A stretch of DNA of 64,000 nucleotides from Ophioceras dolichostomum (GCA_003049485.1 PYST01000064.1:72613-136612); one strand, 5' to 3'. Counted from the first letter of the stretch, positions 1 through 11,826 are shown. The notes: generated by a model not told the origin, from the letters alone. Made by a program: numbers and translations.

Positions 1-646
1 AAAGGCGGAGCCTCCAGACAGAGTCACTAGCGTTGGAGCTTTTCCCCCAGGTATTCAAGGTCAGCAGGGAGTTCCGGCACGGACCGCGACCCAACAAGGA
101 ACCAACCAGAAGAATTCAGACGGTTGTATTGACGATCATTCATTCTTAGTAGAGACTGGGCTTACGCGCGTGGACTTAATTGAAGCTCCTGGACTCAATC
201 CAGTGCGGCCGAAGACCTGCGCGTGACCTCCAAAGTCCGGCGCTTTCAGTGACTGACCCGCTACCTTCATCGTTCCTGCCTTGGTCTTCGCAAGGTCGAC
301 GGTCGCCATAGTACCACGTTTTTTTTTTTTTTTTTTTACTTCGACCACGCCGTCTTCAACTCTCCAACCCGATCTTAGTTCCTATCAGGATTGCATCAAA
401 GACGCCACTTGATCTGCCAATTTGAATCTCACGCCAATTTGTTTGCGTTGTCATTTCGTCTGATGAAATGCGATGCCCTAGCAACCGTTGATTCTTTTTT
501 TGGACCGCCCATCCATGCTTTGTGTGCATCTGTACTTCGATCCTTTTTGGTCGCTATCTTCTCACTTCCCTCAGGTCTTTCAGGCTCTCTCTGCCTCTCA
601 CTCTCGCCGCTAGACACCACAGTAACCTCCCTTAGGCGACGGAAAG
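1..646. other. 5' flank of the GW-rich gene
   Basis: No supported gene. It holds a T19 homopolymer near 319-337 and a pyrimidine-rich stretch (about 540-605) just before the ATG at 647, as expected of a fungal promoter and 5' UTR. An open frame runs from base 2 to a TGA at 224-226 and could be the 3' tip of an upstream gene, but it has no recognisable domain. Confidence 0.4.
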
Positions 647-3600
647 ATGCCTCCCAACTCGCTTGTGGAATGGATGATCGGCCAGAACGTCTCGAAGCCG
701 GAGAAGCCAAAGCGAAGGCGCCGAGATGTGGTTAGAGTCTCGGTGACCACCGACGACGAGTCTGGCGAGGACTCTATCAGAGTCACATATCCTCGCACCA
801 GCGAGAGTTCTCCCCGACAGCGCAGTACATCTGGTGATAGCTCCACCAAGAAAGTCAGGTTTGAGTCTTCGCCGCGATCCGCACTCAAGGCCAGCACCCT
901 TGCGGACGATCGATTTTACACCTGTTCATCGGGCTCCAGCGACGACGATTCTAGGAGCAGCCCGAGAAAGAGGAACAAGGACAGGAAAGCCAGGGTCCGG
1001 ACCTCAGAGACGCAGTGCATTAACGAAAGCACTTCGGACTCTGAACCGCACCCCACTTGTCCGTGCTCCGGCTGCAGGGCCGAAAGGAAGCTTATCAGGA
1101 GGCTGAAGCTTCTCAAGGAGAAGGGAGAGTCATCTGGCGAAAGCGCCCGCGAGACAGCCAAGGCCAGCGATGGAGAGAGCAAGCCTGCGGAGCCCAAGAA
1201 GAAGGAGAAGACCAAGAAGCAACCGCCAGCAGACAAAGACAAGAGCGCGAAGCCAGAAGCCTCCAAAAAAGACACCGAGCCTGCCGCCGAGCCCGCCGAC
1301 AAAGAAGCCCCGAAAGAGGGCAAAGCTGAAGACAAGACTGAAGACAAGACTGAAGACAAGACTGAAGACAAGACTGAAGACAAGACTGAAGACAAGACCG
1401 AAACGACCGCGGCCGCCGAAGCGACTCCTTCAGAACCCAAAAAGCAAGAGGGTGGCAAAGGCAAGAAGGGAGGCAAGGGTACGGAGAAAGGGGGAGATGC
1501 CAACGCCAAGAAGAGCGACCAAAACGGCGATGGAGCGAAGACTGCAGATTCTGAGCCGGCTAAGAAGTCCAAGAAATCTAAGAAGACCGGTCGCTCTTCT
1601 CCTGCATCAAGCAAGTCATCTGGGAGCACATCTTCCAAGAGATCGGGTGGGGGGAGCAAGTCAATGGATATCGTTCCATACGCACTGGGCTCCAACCTGC
1701 ACATCCCGAACCTGATCATGCCAGTCAAAGCCCAGGTTCTGCAGGTTGAACACGCCATCGAGACACCAGAAGACCCTCGCCCTAATGCCTTTGCCGATAG
1801 TCAGCATGGCGTGCTCAGAGTCTATCACGGCCCAGCGTACGGCAACCCAGTCGGAAACCTCTACCCACCCCGCTCCTGGTCTGGCCAGTTCCCTCCGATT
1901 GGCGTGCCACATCCTCTGAACAACCCCTGGGCAAACGCATACGGCCAAGTGGCAGGTGGACAGCCACCGGGAGTGCTACCAGGAGCGCCTCAGAATGCAC
2001 TGATGCCTCCCTTCCAGCAGCAGCAACAACTGATGTGGCAGCATCCTGTTGGGCCCGACGGACACCAGCAGGTGAGCGGCGGCGAGGCCAACCCACCTTT
2101 GATGATGCCCTCGGCCTGGCAGACGATGCCACAAGCAGTGCCTGGTGCTGACGCTCAACAGGTGTCCGCAATGGTCCCAGCCACAGCTGCTCCTAACGTC
2201 GGAGGACTCAACCTGAAGTTCGATGCTCACGGCAACGCGACGAACATCTCTGCAAAAGGCAGGGACAAGGATAAGGGATGGAACACCAACGTCGGCCCGC
2301 CGCCACCTGAAACCTGGAAACAGAACGGGAAGCCACCGAAAGCCCCGTGGCAGCAGCAGAACTGGGGAGGTGGCGATGGGGCAAAGAGCGCGAGCAACAA
2401 GTCAAACAAGGCAGGGGACGGCTGGCAAGTGGGATCGGGCGGCGATGGCTGGGGTAGAGCAGCGTTCGACAATCCTCCTCCTCCAATCTCAGCGCAAGGC
2501 TCGCACCCAAGCCAAAAGAATGCAGAGCCGTGGAATAGCGGCGGCAGTAACAACAATGTTGGAGGAGGTGGAGGCGGAGGAGGATGGGGTGGCTCCAGCC
2601 GGAGCAATAAACCCGCCAGCGCCGTCCAGTTCCGAACTTCGTCGCCCAAGAACGGCTCGAACAACGGAGGCTGGGGCTGGCACACCGGAGGCGGAGACTG
2701 GAATAACAACAACAACAACTTCAAGAGTCACTCGGACGGAGGCTGGAAGCAAAGCTCGAACAACAACAACAACGGCAACTGGGGCAACCGGACGGGTGGG
2801 TCGGATAAGGGCCCTGGACAGAACAACAACAACGGGTGGTTCGGTGGCCAGGGCCAGGGGAACAACGTGTCCGGAGGTGGTTGGAACAGCAGTGGTCCTC
2901 AGGGTATGCAGGACTCCGCTGCTCGTGCCCCCACCCCTGTTCCTCCCCCTGAGCCCGATGCTGCCCCTGCCTCCGGCCCCTTGCCTGTCACTGTTGAGGA
3001 TGTCCCGGAGCCTCCCACTCAGGGTAGCTCTTCCCCAGCTAACAATGACGCAGGCGGGAACGGCGGCTGGGGCAACTCCGGCGGAAATGGAGGCAATGTC
3101 GGGGGAAACGGAGGAGGCAACTGGGGCGATCAGGCTCAAGGTAGGTGATCTCTCTTATTAACAACCTGGCATGAACCTTTTTCGATATTATATTTACCGT
3201 CAAAGCTAACCAAACACCCGTTGTTCGGACTTGGCACAGCATGGGACAACAACAGGTCGAATAACAGTGGCGGAAACTGGGGCAGCAGCTCGAACCGTGT
3301 CGACGCATGGGGGAACTCCTCCAACCATGGAGGCGGCGGCGACGCATGGGGCAACAGGTCTAACCGCAGCGGCAGTGGCAACGGAGCCGGTGCCGGCGCC
3401 GTCTGGGGCGACAACAGCAACGGTCCACCCCCCAACAACGGAAACAACTACAACAACAACCAGCCCCTCGTATTCGACGGCCGCGGCCCACGATCGGCCA
3501 TGCCCATGCCAGGCTCATGGACCTCCCCGGCGCCGACAAACTGGCACAACAACCGGCCCAACAGCGCATCTGGCGGCAACGTGGCACCGCCCGGCAGCGT

Positions 3601-3898
3601 CGTCGGGAACGGAACCGGAACCGGGAGCGGAGCCGGGAACGCCAACAACAACAGTCACGTCTCCGGCCGCAACAACAACAACAACCGCCCGCCGTCCGCG
3701 TCTGGTGGCGGTGGCGGTAACTGGTTTGGTGGTGGCTCCGGCAACAATATGCCGTCTACGGTGGGAGACGGCGGTGGCGCTGGCGGCAATGCCGGGCCGA
3801 CCGGGTGGGACTGGGCACAGCCTGATGCGGCTCAGAGCACCCAGCAGGCGCCTCCGCCTCCGCAGGGCGATCCTGCGGTGCCGATGGCGGGTTGGTGA
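647..3898 (+). CDS. Large GW/WG-repeat, Gly/Asn-rich protein
   Basis: Two exons, 647-3140 and 3240-3898, give 1050 residues; the 99-nt intron has GTAGGT and CACAG ends and joins in phase. I do not recognise a named family. The N-terminal third is Ser/Lys/Glu-rich and disordered, with a CPCSGC cysteine cluster near residues 138-143 followed by a basic helix, and six EDKT repeats at 228-251. A compact, less biased segment (about 340-430, starting DIVPYALGSN) looks like the only globular part. From about residue 425 to the end the chain is Gly/Asn/Ser-rich with 31 Trp, 19 of them in GW or WG dipeptides, and it ends in GW. That layout resembles Argonaute-hook proteins (GW182, Tas3), but RNA silencing is an inference only. 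It could equally be a prion-like RNA-granule protein. Confidence 0.8.
1328..1399 (+). repeat. 12-nt tandem repeat, 6 copies
   Basis: Six direct copies of GAAGACAAGACT (the last ends in C) lie inside the first gene and encode EDKT repeats. Near-perfect copy identity at DNA level suggests recent slippage expansion. Confidence 0.95.
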
Positions 3899-5802
3899 GG
3901 GGGCGGCGCTGTCGAGCGTGAAGAAGAGACGGGGGCCTGCACACTACCTGCCTACCTGGGCTTGGCCTCCGGCATATCGGCCCCAGAGAAAGACGTCAGA
4001 CTCGGCCTAGTCGTCGTACCTTAACAGCCTCAGAGACTGCCAGCCGATTGGATTATCCATATCCCTTCTTCTCTCCCACTCATTTAAGAGTCGCCATCTG
4101 GAAGGCAGCAACCCCGCCGCACTCGCCGATGGAGCTCTTCACCTTCTATCTATGAGTAGCCGTGAGGATGGAGTACTGGGCTGCTCGCTTGGCCTCGCTC
4201 AAAGATCTGCCTTGGCCACGTGCTCTACGATCGGGTCTGTCCCTTTATGCCAAAAGAACCAACCACTCCTGACCATACCCTCCGTCATACTCTCCCCTCT
4301 CTTTATTCTACCCTATGGGTACGCCTCTTTTCGTATTGCAGAATCGATTGACTCCCCACAACTTGCTTCTTTCTCTTTTTCTGAGCTCAGTTACGTATTT
4401 CCCCCTCTTTTGGCGCGCGAGAATCATCCATCCCTCTTCCTTTAATATGTCATATATGCAAGAATCGGCTGGGTTGCCCCCTGACCTCGCTTGGAAGGAT
4501 TTCACAATTCTTTCTTTCTTTTGCGTTCATAGAAAGGTGAAGCCTGCATTTATTAGATCTGCACCCCATCCTTATATCTCCAAGGTCCATCCAGATATCT
4601 CCATCCCTGTAGGTGCATCACAGGGATTCAACTTTCTGAGATCTTACAGGTTAGGGCGACCGGCCAGGCGAACCATTTCCTCTTTTTTCCAATATTCTTT
4701 TTCATCTCTCACATCGATTTCTTTCTCTCGTTCCCCCTCGAAAGTTGATTGGCAGCGGCGTTATGGGTTTCGGTGCTGAGGTCCCAGGGTCTTAAGGAAA
4801 ATGGGGTTAGTTACGCAGCGTGGTGGTGCGTGAGATGAGCATCAACAAGCGAGGCGCCTGTCGGACAGGGCGAATCATCCATCATCATCGGTTATTACTG
4901 CACTCGGGGGGAGATGACGTGTATGTGGGTAGGAATATACACAATAGGTTGAACGTGGCAGATAAACAACAGCACAATAAGCCTATTTTTTGAAACGCGG
5001 GTTTGCCTCCTGTGTTTCTGTGTGATGATGCGCTGGATATGCAGGTTTTCTTTTGGGGTTACAGCCTCCTACTTCCCTCTCCGTGTTGGGGAACAAGGGG
5101 GAGGGGAGGGGATGGCGGTGACACCCATTTCCCAGATCACTCGTTCATGCGGAGGTTACCGATGACAGCAGACAAACACGGTAGATAATGTAATAGATGA
5201 TCACGATAAACTTAGTACGCTGACCGTCACCATGAGAGAACAGAGCACAAGCGAGACGGAGGGGAGACAGAGTAGTAAAGGGTCCAACCTTGTGATTGCG
5301 CGACGACGGCGAGAAGCCAATGAGAAGCTACCTAATTTCATTCCCATTCAAAGAAACGAGAGGAAAACCCTGATGAGAAAATGCAGGTTTTTGTGTCGAC
5401 CATATTTTGTTCCAGTGTCTTGCGTTCGTGGGAAGAGACAAACGGGTCTGGCGAGCTTCCCCCTTTTTTAAGCAAGGACGAAAAGGGGCGAGAAAATAAT
5501 ACCAAGGAGGTGAATTCAAAGCAATTCCCTAAGATCGATTCAAGTGGTGTACATAAACTGAGAGAGTGGTGCAAAAAAGTAATTCTTCTCATTTTGGTGG
5601 TGGAGTGCGAGACAGGATTAGAAGGGGAAGGGGGAAGGAGGGAGCGGAGACAGGATGGACAGCAAAATGTTGCTTGGCTGAAAGCAAAACGAAACGTGCA
5701 TGACGGGAGAGTGAATACTTGTTCAGGACAACAATATCATGGCTCAGGTGCCTTTCTCACCATACAAACGCACAACTTCATTCCTCTCTCTTCCACTCTG
5801 CT
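3899..5802. other. Convergent intergenic region
   Basis: The 1.9 kb between the stop codons of the GW-rich gene and eIF5 should hold both 3' UTRs. The open frames present, up to 195 codons, have no recognisable domain and low-complexity composition. I see no gene, RNA or repeat. Confidence 0.5.
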
Positions 5803-7209
5803 TCACTCCTCCTCCTCGGACTCCTCCTCCTCGGCCTCGGCCAGCCAGGTGATGAAGGGCTCGGCAGCCTTGCGGACCTTCTTGGAGGTGGCCAGGTCGA
5901 CGTACTTCTTGCTGGCGCGGGTGCCCCACTTGGTGACGACCTCCTCGGAGACGAGGTCGTGGTGGTAGTACAGCTGGAGGATCTTGACAATCTTGTCGTA
6001 CATCTCGGGGTGCTCCTTGGCCAGCTGGCCGATGAGGCGCTCGGTGCCGCCCAGGAGGGCCTTCTCGTGGCGCTCCGAGTTGACGATCTGTGAGGAAGGA
6101 ATCCAGGGGTCAGGTTTTTTTTTTTTTTTTTTTCCCCTTTCTATTAAGATGGTGCTAATCGGGTTGTGAATGCGGGGGGTTTGATTGCTTACCTGCTTCA
6201 ACATGGAGGCACGCTTGGGGATCTGTGCAATGATGCTGGTGTTGAAGAGGGTCTGGACCAACACGATAAGAGTGCGGTGCTTAGTCTCGATGCCCAGCTC
6301 CTTGGCTTTGACGTAGATATCAATGTCATCAACCTTGTCAATGCTGCCTTTCTCCTCGGCCTGCTCCTGAATCCACTCGCCGAGCTGGTCGTAGACCGTG
6401 TTGCCACCGGCCTCGCCGTCGTCGTCGTCGTCATCGCCGTTGATTGCGAGCTTCTGCTTGAACTCTCCAGGAAGCGACTGCTGACGAGCCTTGACCGCCT
6501 CGGCGCTCATGTCGACGGCCCACTCGTCATCATCCTTGTTGTCGGTGCCCTTGTCCTGCAGACCATGAGCCTCGGTCTTGATCTTGCGCGTGAGAGCGTC
6601 GTCATCATCACTAAGAAGCGCCTCGGCGCTGCCGTTCTTGCCGTCCCCGTTCTCCTTGCCGGAACCGTCGGGAGAGGGATCATCGCCGCTACCGTCATTG
6701 TTGCCGTTGGCTGTGCCGTTCTGCTTGGCCTTGCGGGCAGCCTTGCGCTCAGCCTTGTCTTTCTTGCCCTTCTTAGGCACGTTCTTCAGGATGAAGCCGC
6801 TGAGCTTCAGGCGCAGGTCCACGTCGGAGAGCACACCACAGGCCTTGCAGTCCAGCAAGATGCGGCCGTCCTTGATGTTGACGATGGTCTCGGGGTTCTT
6901 GCACTTCTTGCAGAGCACGAACTTGTTGATGAAGCCGTCAAGATAATCCTGCAGCTTGGCGGAGTCGTGAGAGCCGTTGATGATCCAGCGATCATCGGGC
7001 GGGTCGATGTTGGTCTGGGCGCCAAGCTCGAAGCCGAAGTACTTGATTAGGTAGCTTCCAGGGCGAGAGAGGGACTGAGCGACGCTGCTCAGATTGACGA
7101 CGACGGTCTTGATACCGTTGCCCTTGCCCTCGATCTTGGTCTGCAGACGCTCCATCTTGTAGCGATAGAACACGTCTGAGACGTCGCGGCGAACATTGAC
7201 GAGAGCCAT
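5803..7209 (-). CDS. tif5: Translation initiation factor eIF5
   Basis: eIF5 is the GTPase-activating protein for eIF2 in the 43S/48S preinitiation complex; its C-terminal W2 domain contacts eIF2-beta and eIF3. Exons 7209-6193 and 6087-5803 give 433 residues, the usual length. The N-terminal domain starts MALVNVRRDV and keeps the catalytic arginine in FYRYKM (Arg16 here), then a zinc ribbon with two Cys-x-x-Cys pairs (CKKC and CKAC). A charged, acidic linker follows, then the W2 domain ending in an acidic EEEESEEEE tail, as in other eIF5 proteins. The 105-nt intron (6088-6192, GTAAGC to CACAG on the minus strand) is a multiple of three with no stop, so an unspliced prediction would be 35 residues too long. 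Identification is firm. Confidence 0.97.
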   Translation of the reverse strand: MALVNVRRDVSDVFYRYKMERLQTKIEGKGNGIKTVVVNLSSVAQSLSRPGSYLIKYFGFELGAQTNIDPPDDRWIINGSHDSAKLQDYLDGFINKFVLCKKCKNPETIVNIKDGRILLDCKACGVLSDVDLRLKLSGFILKNVPKKGKKDKAERKAARKAKQNGTANGNNDGSGDDPSPDGSGKENGDGKNGSAEALLSDDDDALTRKIKTEAHGLQDKGTDNKDDDEWAVDMSAEAVKARQQSLPGEFKQKLAINGDDDDDDGEAGGNTVYDQLGEWIQEQAEEKGSIDKVDDIDIYVKAKELGIETKHRTLIVLVQTLFNTSIIAQIPKRASMLKQVSNQTPRIHNPISTILIERGKKKKKKPDPWIPSSQIVNSERHEKALLGGTERLIGQLAKEHPEMYDKIVKILQLYYHHDLVSEEVVTKWGTRASKKYVDLATSKKVRKAAEPFITWLAEAEEEESEEEE

Positions 7210-9034
7210 GGTTGCGGCTGTTCCTTACTGCTCTTCAGTGTGATAGACGGAGCCAAAGGAATGTCTAGCTAAACTCTCTCGCGGGCGAGGAGTTCCTTGA
7301 GGATGCATACAAGAGAGCGAGGAAGCAAGAGAGAGCGATGAGCGGCGGCTTGCTAGCAAGAAATGCTAGACGGCTAGATGACGGACGGAAGAGCGATGGG
7401 ACGGGGATGACGACGAATCAGGGAGGCTGCTGCTGCTCGAGGCATTAACATGAACAGCGATGGAGGCGGTCGACAAAATCGGAGGCGAATCGGGGCCAAG
7501 GGGTCAATGACGGAGTGGTGTGTCGGAGGACATAGGGGAAGTCGGTCGACTAGTCGGAGGAAGAGGCATGAAAACAACTCGAGAGGTGCTTCTTGCTAGT
7601 AGAGTCTCAACCGTCGGTGAAGAGACTGGGGCTACAAAGTATTCGCGGTATGCGAAATGGATGCAGCTTGATGGGCGGGGAATGTCTGAAGACAGCGATT
7701 TTATCGTGCTGATACATAAACAGCTTTTTGCCTTGTTGACTTGGCTTGGAGAGGTCTGTCCAGGGGAGGGTCGAGATGGGTGACGAGCGCGGGATAGAGG
7801 ACGTGGACGTGGACAAAACAGCGGGAAGCGTTCGTGTTTGTTGTGCGGGATGGACGGATGTCTCCAATTGTAAGAAAAGAGGTTTTCCGGTTGGCGACTG
7901 TTTTCGTGAGGCTCAAGGCGTCGTGAGCCGAGGCGATGGGTGACTTGGTGGGAGTAAAACTGGTGATTGAGTTGAGATTGTAAGTTGAGAATTGTGTTGA
8001 CGGGTGAAGTTTGTTTTTTTTTCTTCAGGCGTTTTTTCGGGGAGACCGGAGGGTTTAATAGCTCCTCTTCGGACTCGCAGGGCTGGCGGGGGTGTGAGAA
8101 GTGGAAGGTAAATCCGTACCAAAGTGGAGTAATTGGTCGGAGTTAAACGAACAAGGTGACTGGTATGAAATGCAGTACGATAAACTGTTACGGCAGGATC
8201 GGGGCCCAGCTGGCAGGAAAAGGCGCAAACAAAGAGTTTGTCTTCGATGGAGGACAAAGATGCTTCCAGGGAGTCGCGATGGCGATGGATGGTTGCCTTG
8301 GTCAAGAAGAAATTTTTTTGTGGTTTGAGTTGGGTTGTCGACTCAGGTCAAGTTGTGACGGAGGCGAGGCGGGGACCGCTGAAATAGCGGGGCGGCCTCC
8401 TGCAAACAGGCTAATTCACGTGATTCGCCACGAATCCAGGCATCATCGAGCCTTTCGAGGCAGAGATGACAACGAAATATGCCCAAGCCGCTACCGTACA
8501 CCCTGTAAAAAAAAAAAATAGTTAAAGAAAATAAAAAAAAAAAAAAACGATTTCAATTTGCCATGCTTCATGGACAAGATGCTCATCATTGTTACGTCGA
8601 AATATCAGCACAAGTTCCTGGTTCCCATTTCCCACCCGACTTCTCCCCGATTTCCATGCGACCAACCAACCAGGTTTCTTCTGCCACGTTCCTTTCAGAA
8701 ACGGCACGAGTACAAGGGCGCCAAAAAAATGAGAGTAATATTGTCTAATGCAGTTGGGCGTGCGCAAGTGACCGTTTTGGCGGCTGAAGCTGACTAGCCC
8801 GGCGCTGCCCTAGCGTTCGAGGCCTCTGCAGGCAGTTAGAGTACCGCTTAGTGACTTCGGGGCCTGCCTGCCTCGTTGTTGGCCAGCCACACCAGCCCGC
8901 GGCCGCTTTTACCGCGGTCTACATCCCAGAGTGGTCGCCAACGCCCCGACCTGTCATCATCAATCGTTAATGCTCTTCATTGTCTCTGACGTCTATTTCT
9001 GTCTCAATTCGCCGCCATAACAGTGGCGCACCGG
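7210..9034. other. eIF5 upstream / P450 downstream region
   Basis: 1.8 kb without a supported gene. The part next to 7209 should be the eIF5 promoter and leader. Two A-rich tracts lie at about 8507-8519 and 8532-8546. Several open frames of 60-130 codons overlap on both strands with no domain, so I treat them as chance. Confidence 0.45.
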
Positions 9035-11119
9035 CTACGACGTCGAGACACAGGATTGGACAAACTGCCCCTTTTCCAGCGGAGTAAACCTCAGGAGGCA
9101 TTTCTGCCCACGAGGTCTCGATGAGATCAACTGGTCCGACATGGCCATGGATTCGGTCGTCATAGTTGGATCCGGGGCAGTGGAAAACCTGGAGTAAATA
9201 TCTCTCAGGAGAACTTTCATCTCAGCCATGGCCAGGCTGCAGGCTCGTTAGACAGAATTTCATGCAAATGAAGTGAGTTTGCGGCATGGTAAGCCTCTGC
9301 TGGCTGGGTATGCGTATATGCGTGTCCGGCAACTTACTGCTTTCCGACACAGCCCCTGCCGCCGCTGGCAAACGCGAAAAGATGTCTCTTGCGGGCCACG
9401 TCTCCCTCGGCCTCGAGCCAGCGGTCCGGATTAAACGCTTCGGGCTCAGGGAATACGTCCTGGTTGACCCTATGGACCGAGTACGCCTGGCAGCTGACGA
9501 TGGCGCCTTCGGGTATGAAGTAGCCGTCGATATTTCTCCCGCCACGGGGCGCATACCGTGGCAGAGACATAGGTATCGCAGGGAAGCAACGCAGCCCCTC
9601 TTGGATGACCGCATCGAGGAATGGAAGCTTGTCGAAAGGAGTATCCGGGTTCGCCTCCAGCTCCTCCCGCAGCCTCTCCTGAATACGCGCCGACGACGGC
9701 AGGGACAACTCCCACATCAGGAAGCATAGCACGTCCCCAGTGGTGTCTATTCCGGCAGCCATATGATCAAGACACTCGGCCGCTATGTCCAGCCGCTCAA
9801 GGTCATATCCCGACTCGGACTTCTCGTGCATGTGGCTCAACAGCGTGAACGACGAGGCATCGGCTTTTGCACTGTTCTGCAGGACGAACTCGTCCGCCAA
9901 AGGAGTCTCTCTCGGCTTGGCCAGAAGAGCGAGGAACTTGCCAACCAAGGCATGAAGCGTAGGGCTGTAGTGCTTCAGGAGGCGGTCTATCGGATTGACA
10001 GATTCGCATCAATACCGTGAGAGGTTCCAGAGGAGAGCATCGATAGGCAGGTAACCAACACAATGCTGGATGAACTTACTTTGCAGGCTGGAATCGAACG
10101 TAACCTCACGCATGATTTGCTCGTCCTGCTTATGCACCAGCGAGTTTGCACCAAACGGATGGAATAGATGATGGGTTACACAGTCGAAGGCGTAGGCATG
10201 CAGGGCTTGGTCTGGCGTGAGTGACAGCTGGCCATGATGTATCAAAGTTGACAGCAGACGGGGCTGGTTGTACACGTACCAATCTGAAACCAACTGTTGT
10301 TAGCCCTTTTCATAGAGTGTCTGAGTCAAGGGCGCCGGGCTACCTAAGAGGTGGAATCAGTGTGGTCGTACTTACATATAAGTCAAGGCTCCCGCCAACG
10401 CTGCCATTGCAGAGCTCCAGAAAGTCTAGAGACCGCTTCTGGATGCCCCCAATAGACGGTGGTCGCATCACGTTGGTGTTGGCATACCTGTCGGCCAGTA
10501 CCCTTCTCCTTCTCGCATGCTGAGTGGATATGCAGATGTATTAGCTGTTGCGCCACTGACTGGAGGACATGCGCAGTTCCCACGAGATCCAAGATAGAGA
10601 GAAGTGATGAACGTACATGGTCCTTATTCAAGGTCGTGAACATAGTTCTGGCATCCTCCCCAAGCTTGCACGATCAGCCTCTGATCCAAGTGCAAGGCCG
10701 TGAGAGTCACAAGGGATACACGAGTAACATAATATGTTGCCAACCAGTCAAGGTCTCCGTAAATGCCATGACACTAGTGGGGGCCCTCACCTCCTCCCAT
10801 AGACTTTGAAGAGATCGTAGAACTCGGTTTTATCGTAGCCACTGCCTCCGGAGCAGTAGATCTCCTTGACTGCATCACCAGAAGCGAAAGCCACCTCGTT
10901 CGGAGCGATACGGACAGTCGGCCCGAACCACAGGTGCAGTCCATGGATGTAGCTCGTGCGCTTTCCGTGCAGTTCGTGCCATTTCAACACTACTCCTGTA
11001 AACAGCGAGTACCACGGGCCTGGGACCCGCGCGAGCCGTGACCGGAGGCACCGGACTAAATAGGCGATAGAAAGGAGTCCTAACAAGGGGGCCAGGAACG
11101 CCAGCGATAAGACGGTCAT
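9035..11119 (-). CDS. Cytochrome P450 monooxygenase
   Basis: A microsomal class II P450; substrate unknown. Six exons fit in phase: 11119-10791, 10647-10617 (31 nt), 10519-10376, 10227-10080, 9986-9338 and 9236-9035, giving 500 residues, typical for the family. An N-terminal membrane anchor (residues 2-25) precedes the proline hinge VPGPW. The I-helix AGIDTT is near 295-300, the ExxR motif EGLR at 347-350, and the heme loop FASGGRGCVG has its thiolate Cys at 430. Motifs such as HARRRRVLADRYA and LHAYAFDC belong to the large fungal clade with secondary-metabolite and detoxification P450s. No backbone synthase, transporter or regulator is nearby, so it appears solitary. The acceptor of exon 4 is the least certain: 10263 would also keep frame. 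Confidence 0.93.
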
Positions 11120-11826
11120 GGCTAATGTAGGCTGTGGGTGGTGTAAGTCGAATACAAGCTTGAGCTTTCGCTAGGGCCTCGGGGAACCAAGACCTCGGAA
11201 AATCAGGACAGAAACGAAGAAATTTAACGACCGAATCCAAGAATTTGCTAGCCTATGCCATTTAGTCGTCACAGTAAAATTTGGGCGAAAATAACTGAGA
11301 CTAAGAATGTTCATGGGATTATATATGAGGAACAAAGACTCAGAGGGAGGAGATGCCTTATCATGGGGCCCCTCCACTAATGCGAGGTTAGTATCTCGAC
11401 TTTCACTGTCTGCCCCGCACTATCAGGGGACCTGTGGCCCCTGTGACCCCCTGTTCCACTAACCAAAGCCGGCAAGCCGGGAAGAGATTCGGCTGGCACA
11501 ATGCCGCCACCGACCCAGGGCTGGACTCTTCTGTTGGGGAAAAAAAGGGAGGGTGATGTGAGATGGTAGTGAGTAACGAGAGCGACGTCAGAGCACAACC
11601 ACCAGCAACCTGTCAACTTTTCTTCCTTGCTTCCTACTTCCCAGATTCGGCGACGGCGGCGACGTGATTGACTGTCAATTCTGTTCTTCGCTTTCTTACT
11701 CTTTTTATTCTCTCCTATCCGTCTGTTCTCCTTTTTTCACTTTTTCTTTCTAACGGTTTCGGCTATGGACCAACTAATACTATCCCCCAACCCAACAAAC
11801 CCTCGCTGAGCGCTGCGCCGGTCACG
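11120..11826. other. Divergent promoter, P450 / SUN gene
   Basis: Shared upstream DNA of two divergent genes. The stretch 11690-11760, just before the SUN-gene ATG, is strongly pyrimidine-rich. From 11668 it is also open in frame with the downstream gene (see that entry). No other element is recognised. Confidence 0.5.

Noticed and set aside
2..226. Open frame at the left edge, possible 3' end of an upstream gene
   Set aside because: Seventy-odd codons with no recognisable domain and truncated by the window edge; cannot be supported.
136..348. 70-codon minus-strand frame beginning MVEVKKKKKK
   Set aside because: The Lys run comes from a homopolymer and there is no homology or splice support.
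916..1758. 280-codon minus-strand frame inside the first gene
   Set aside because: Antisense shadow of repetitive Lys/Glu/Ser codons.
5381..5968. 195-codon plus frame overlapping the eIF5 3' end
   Set aside because: Antisense to eIF5 and its UTR, with no domain.
6166..7050. 294-codon plus frame opposite eIF5
   Set aside because: Mirror frame of a conserved gene; Val/Leu-rich composition is typical of antisense to acidic codons.
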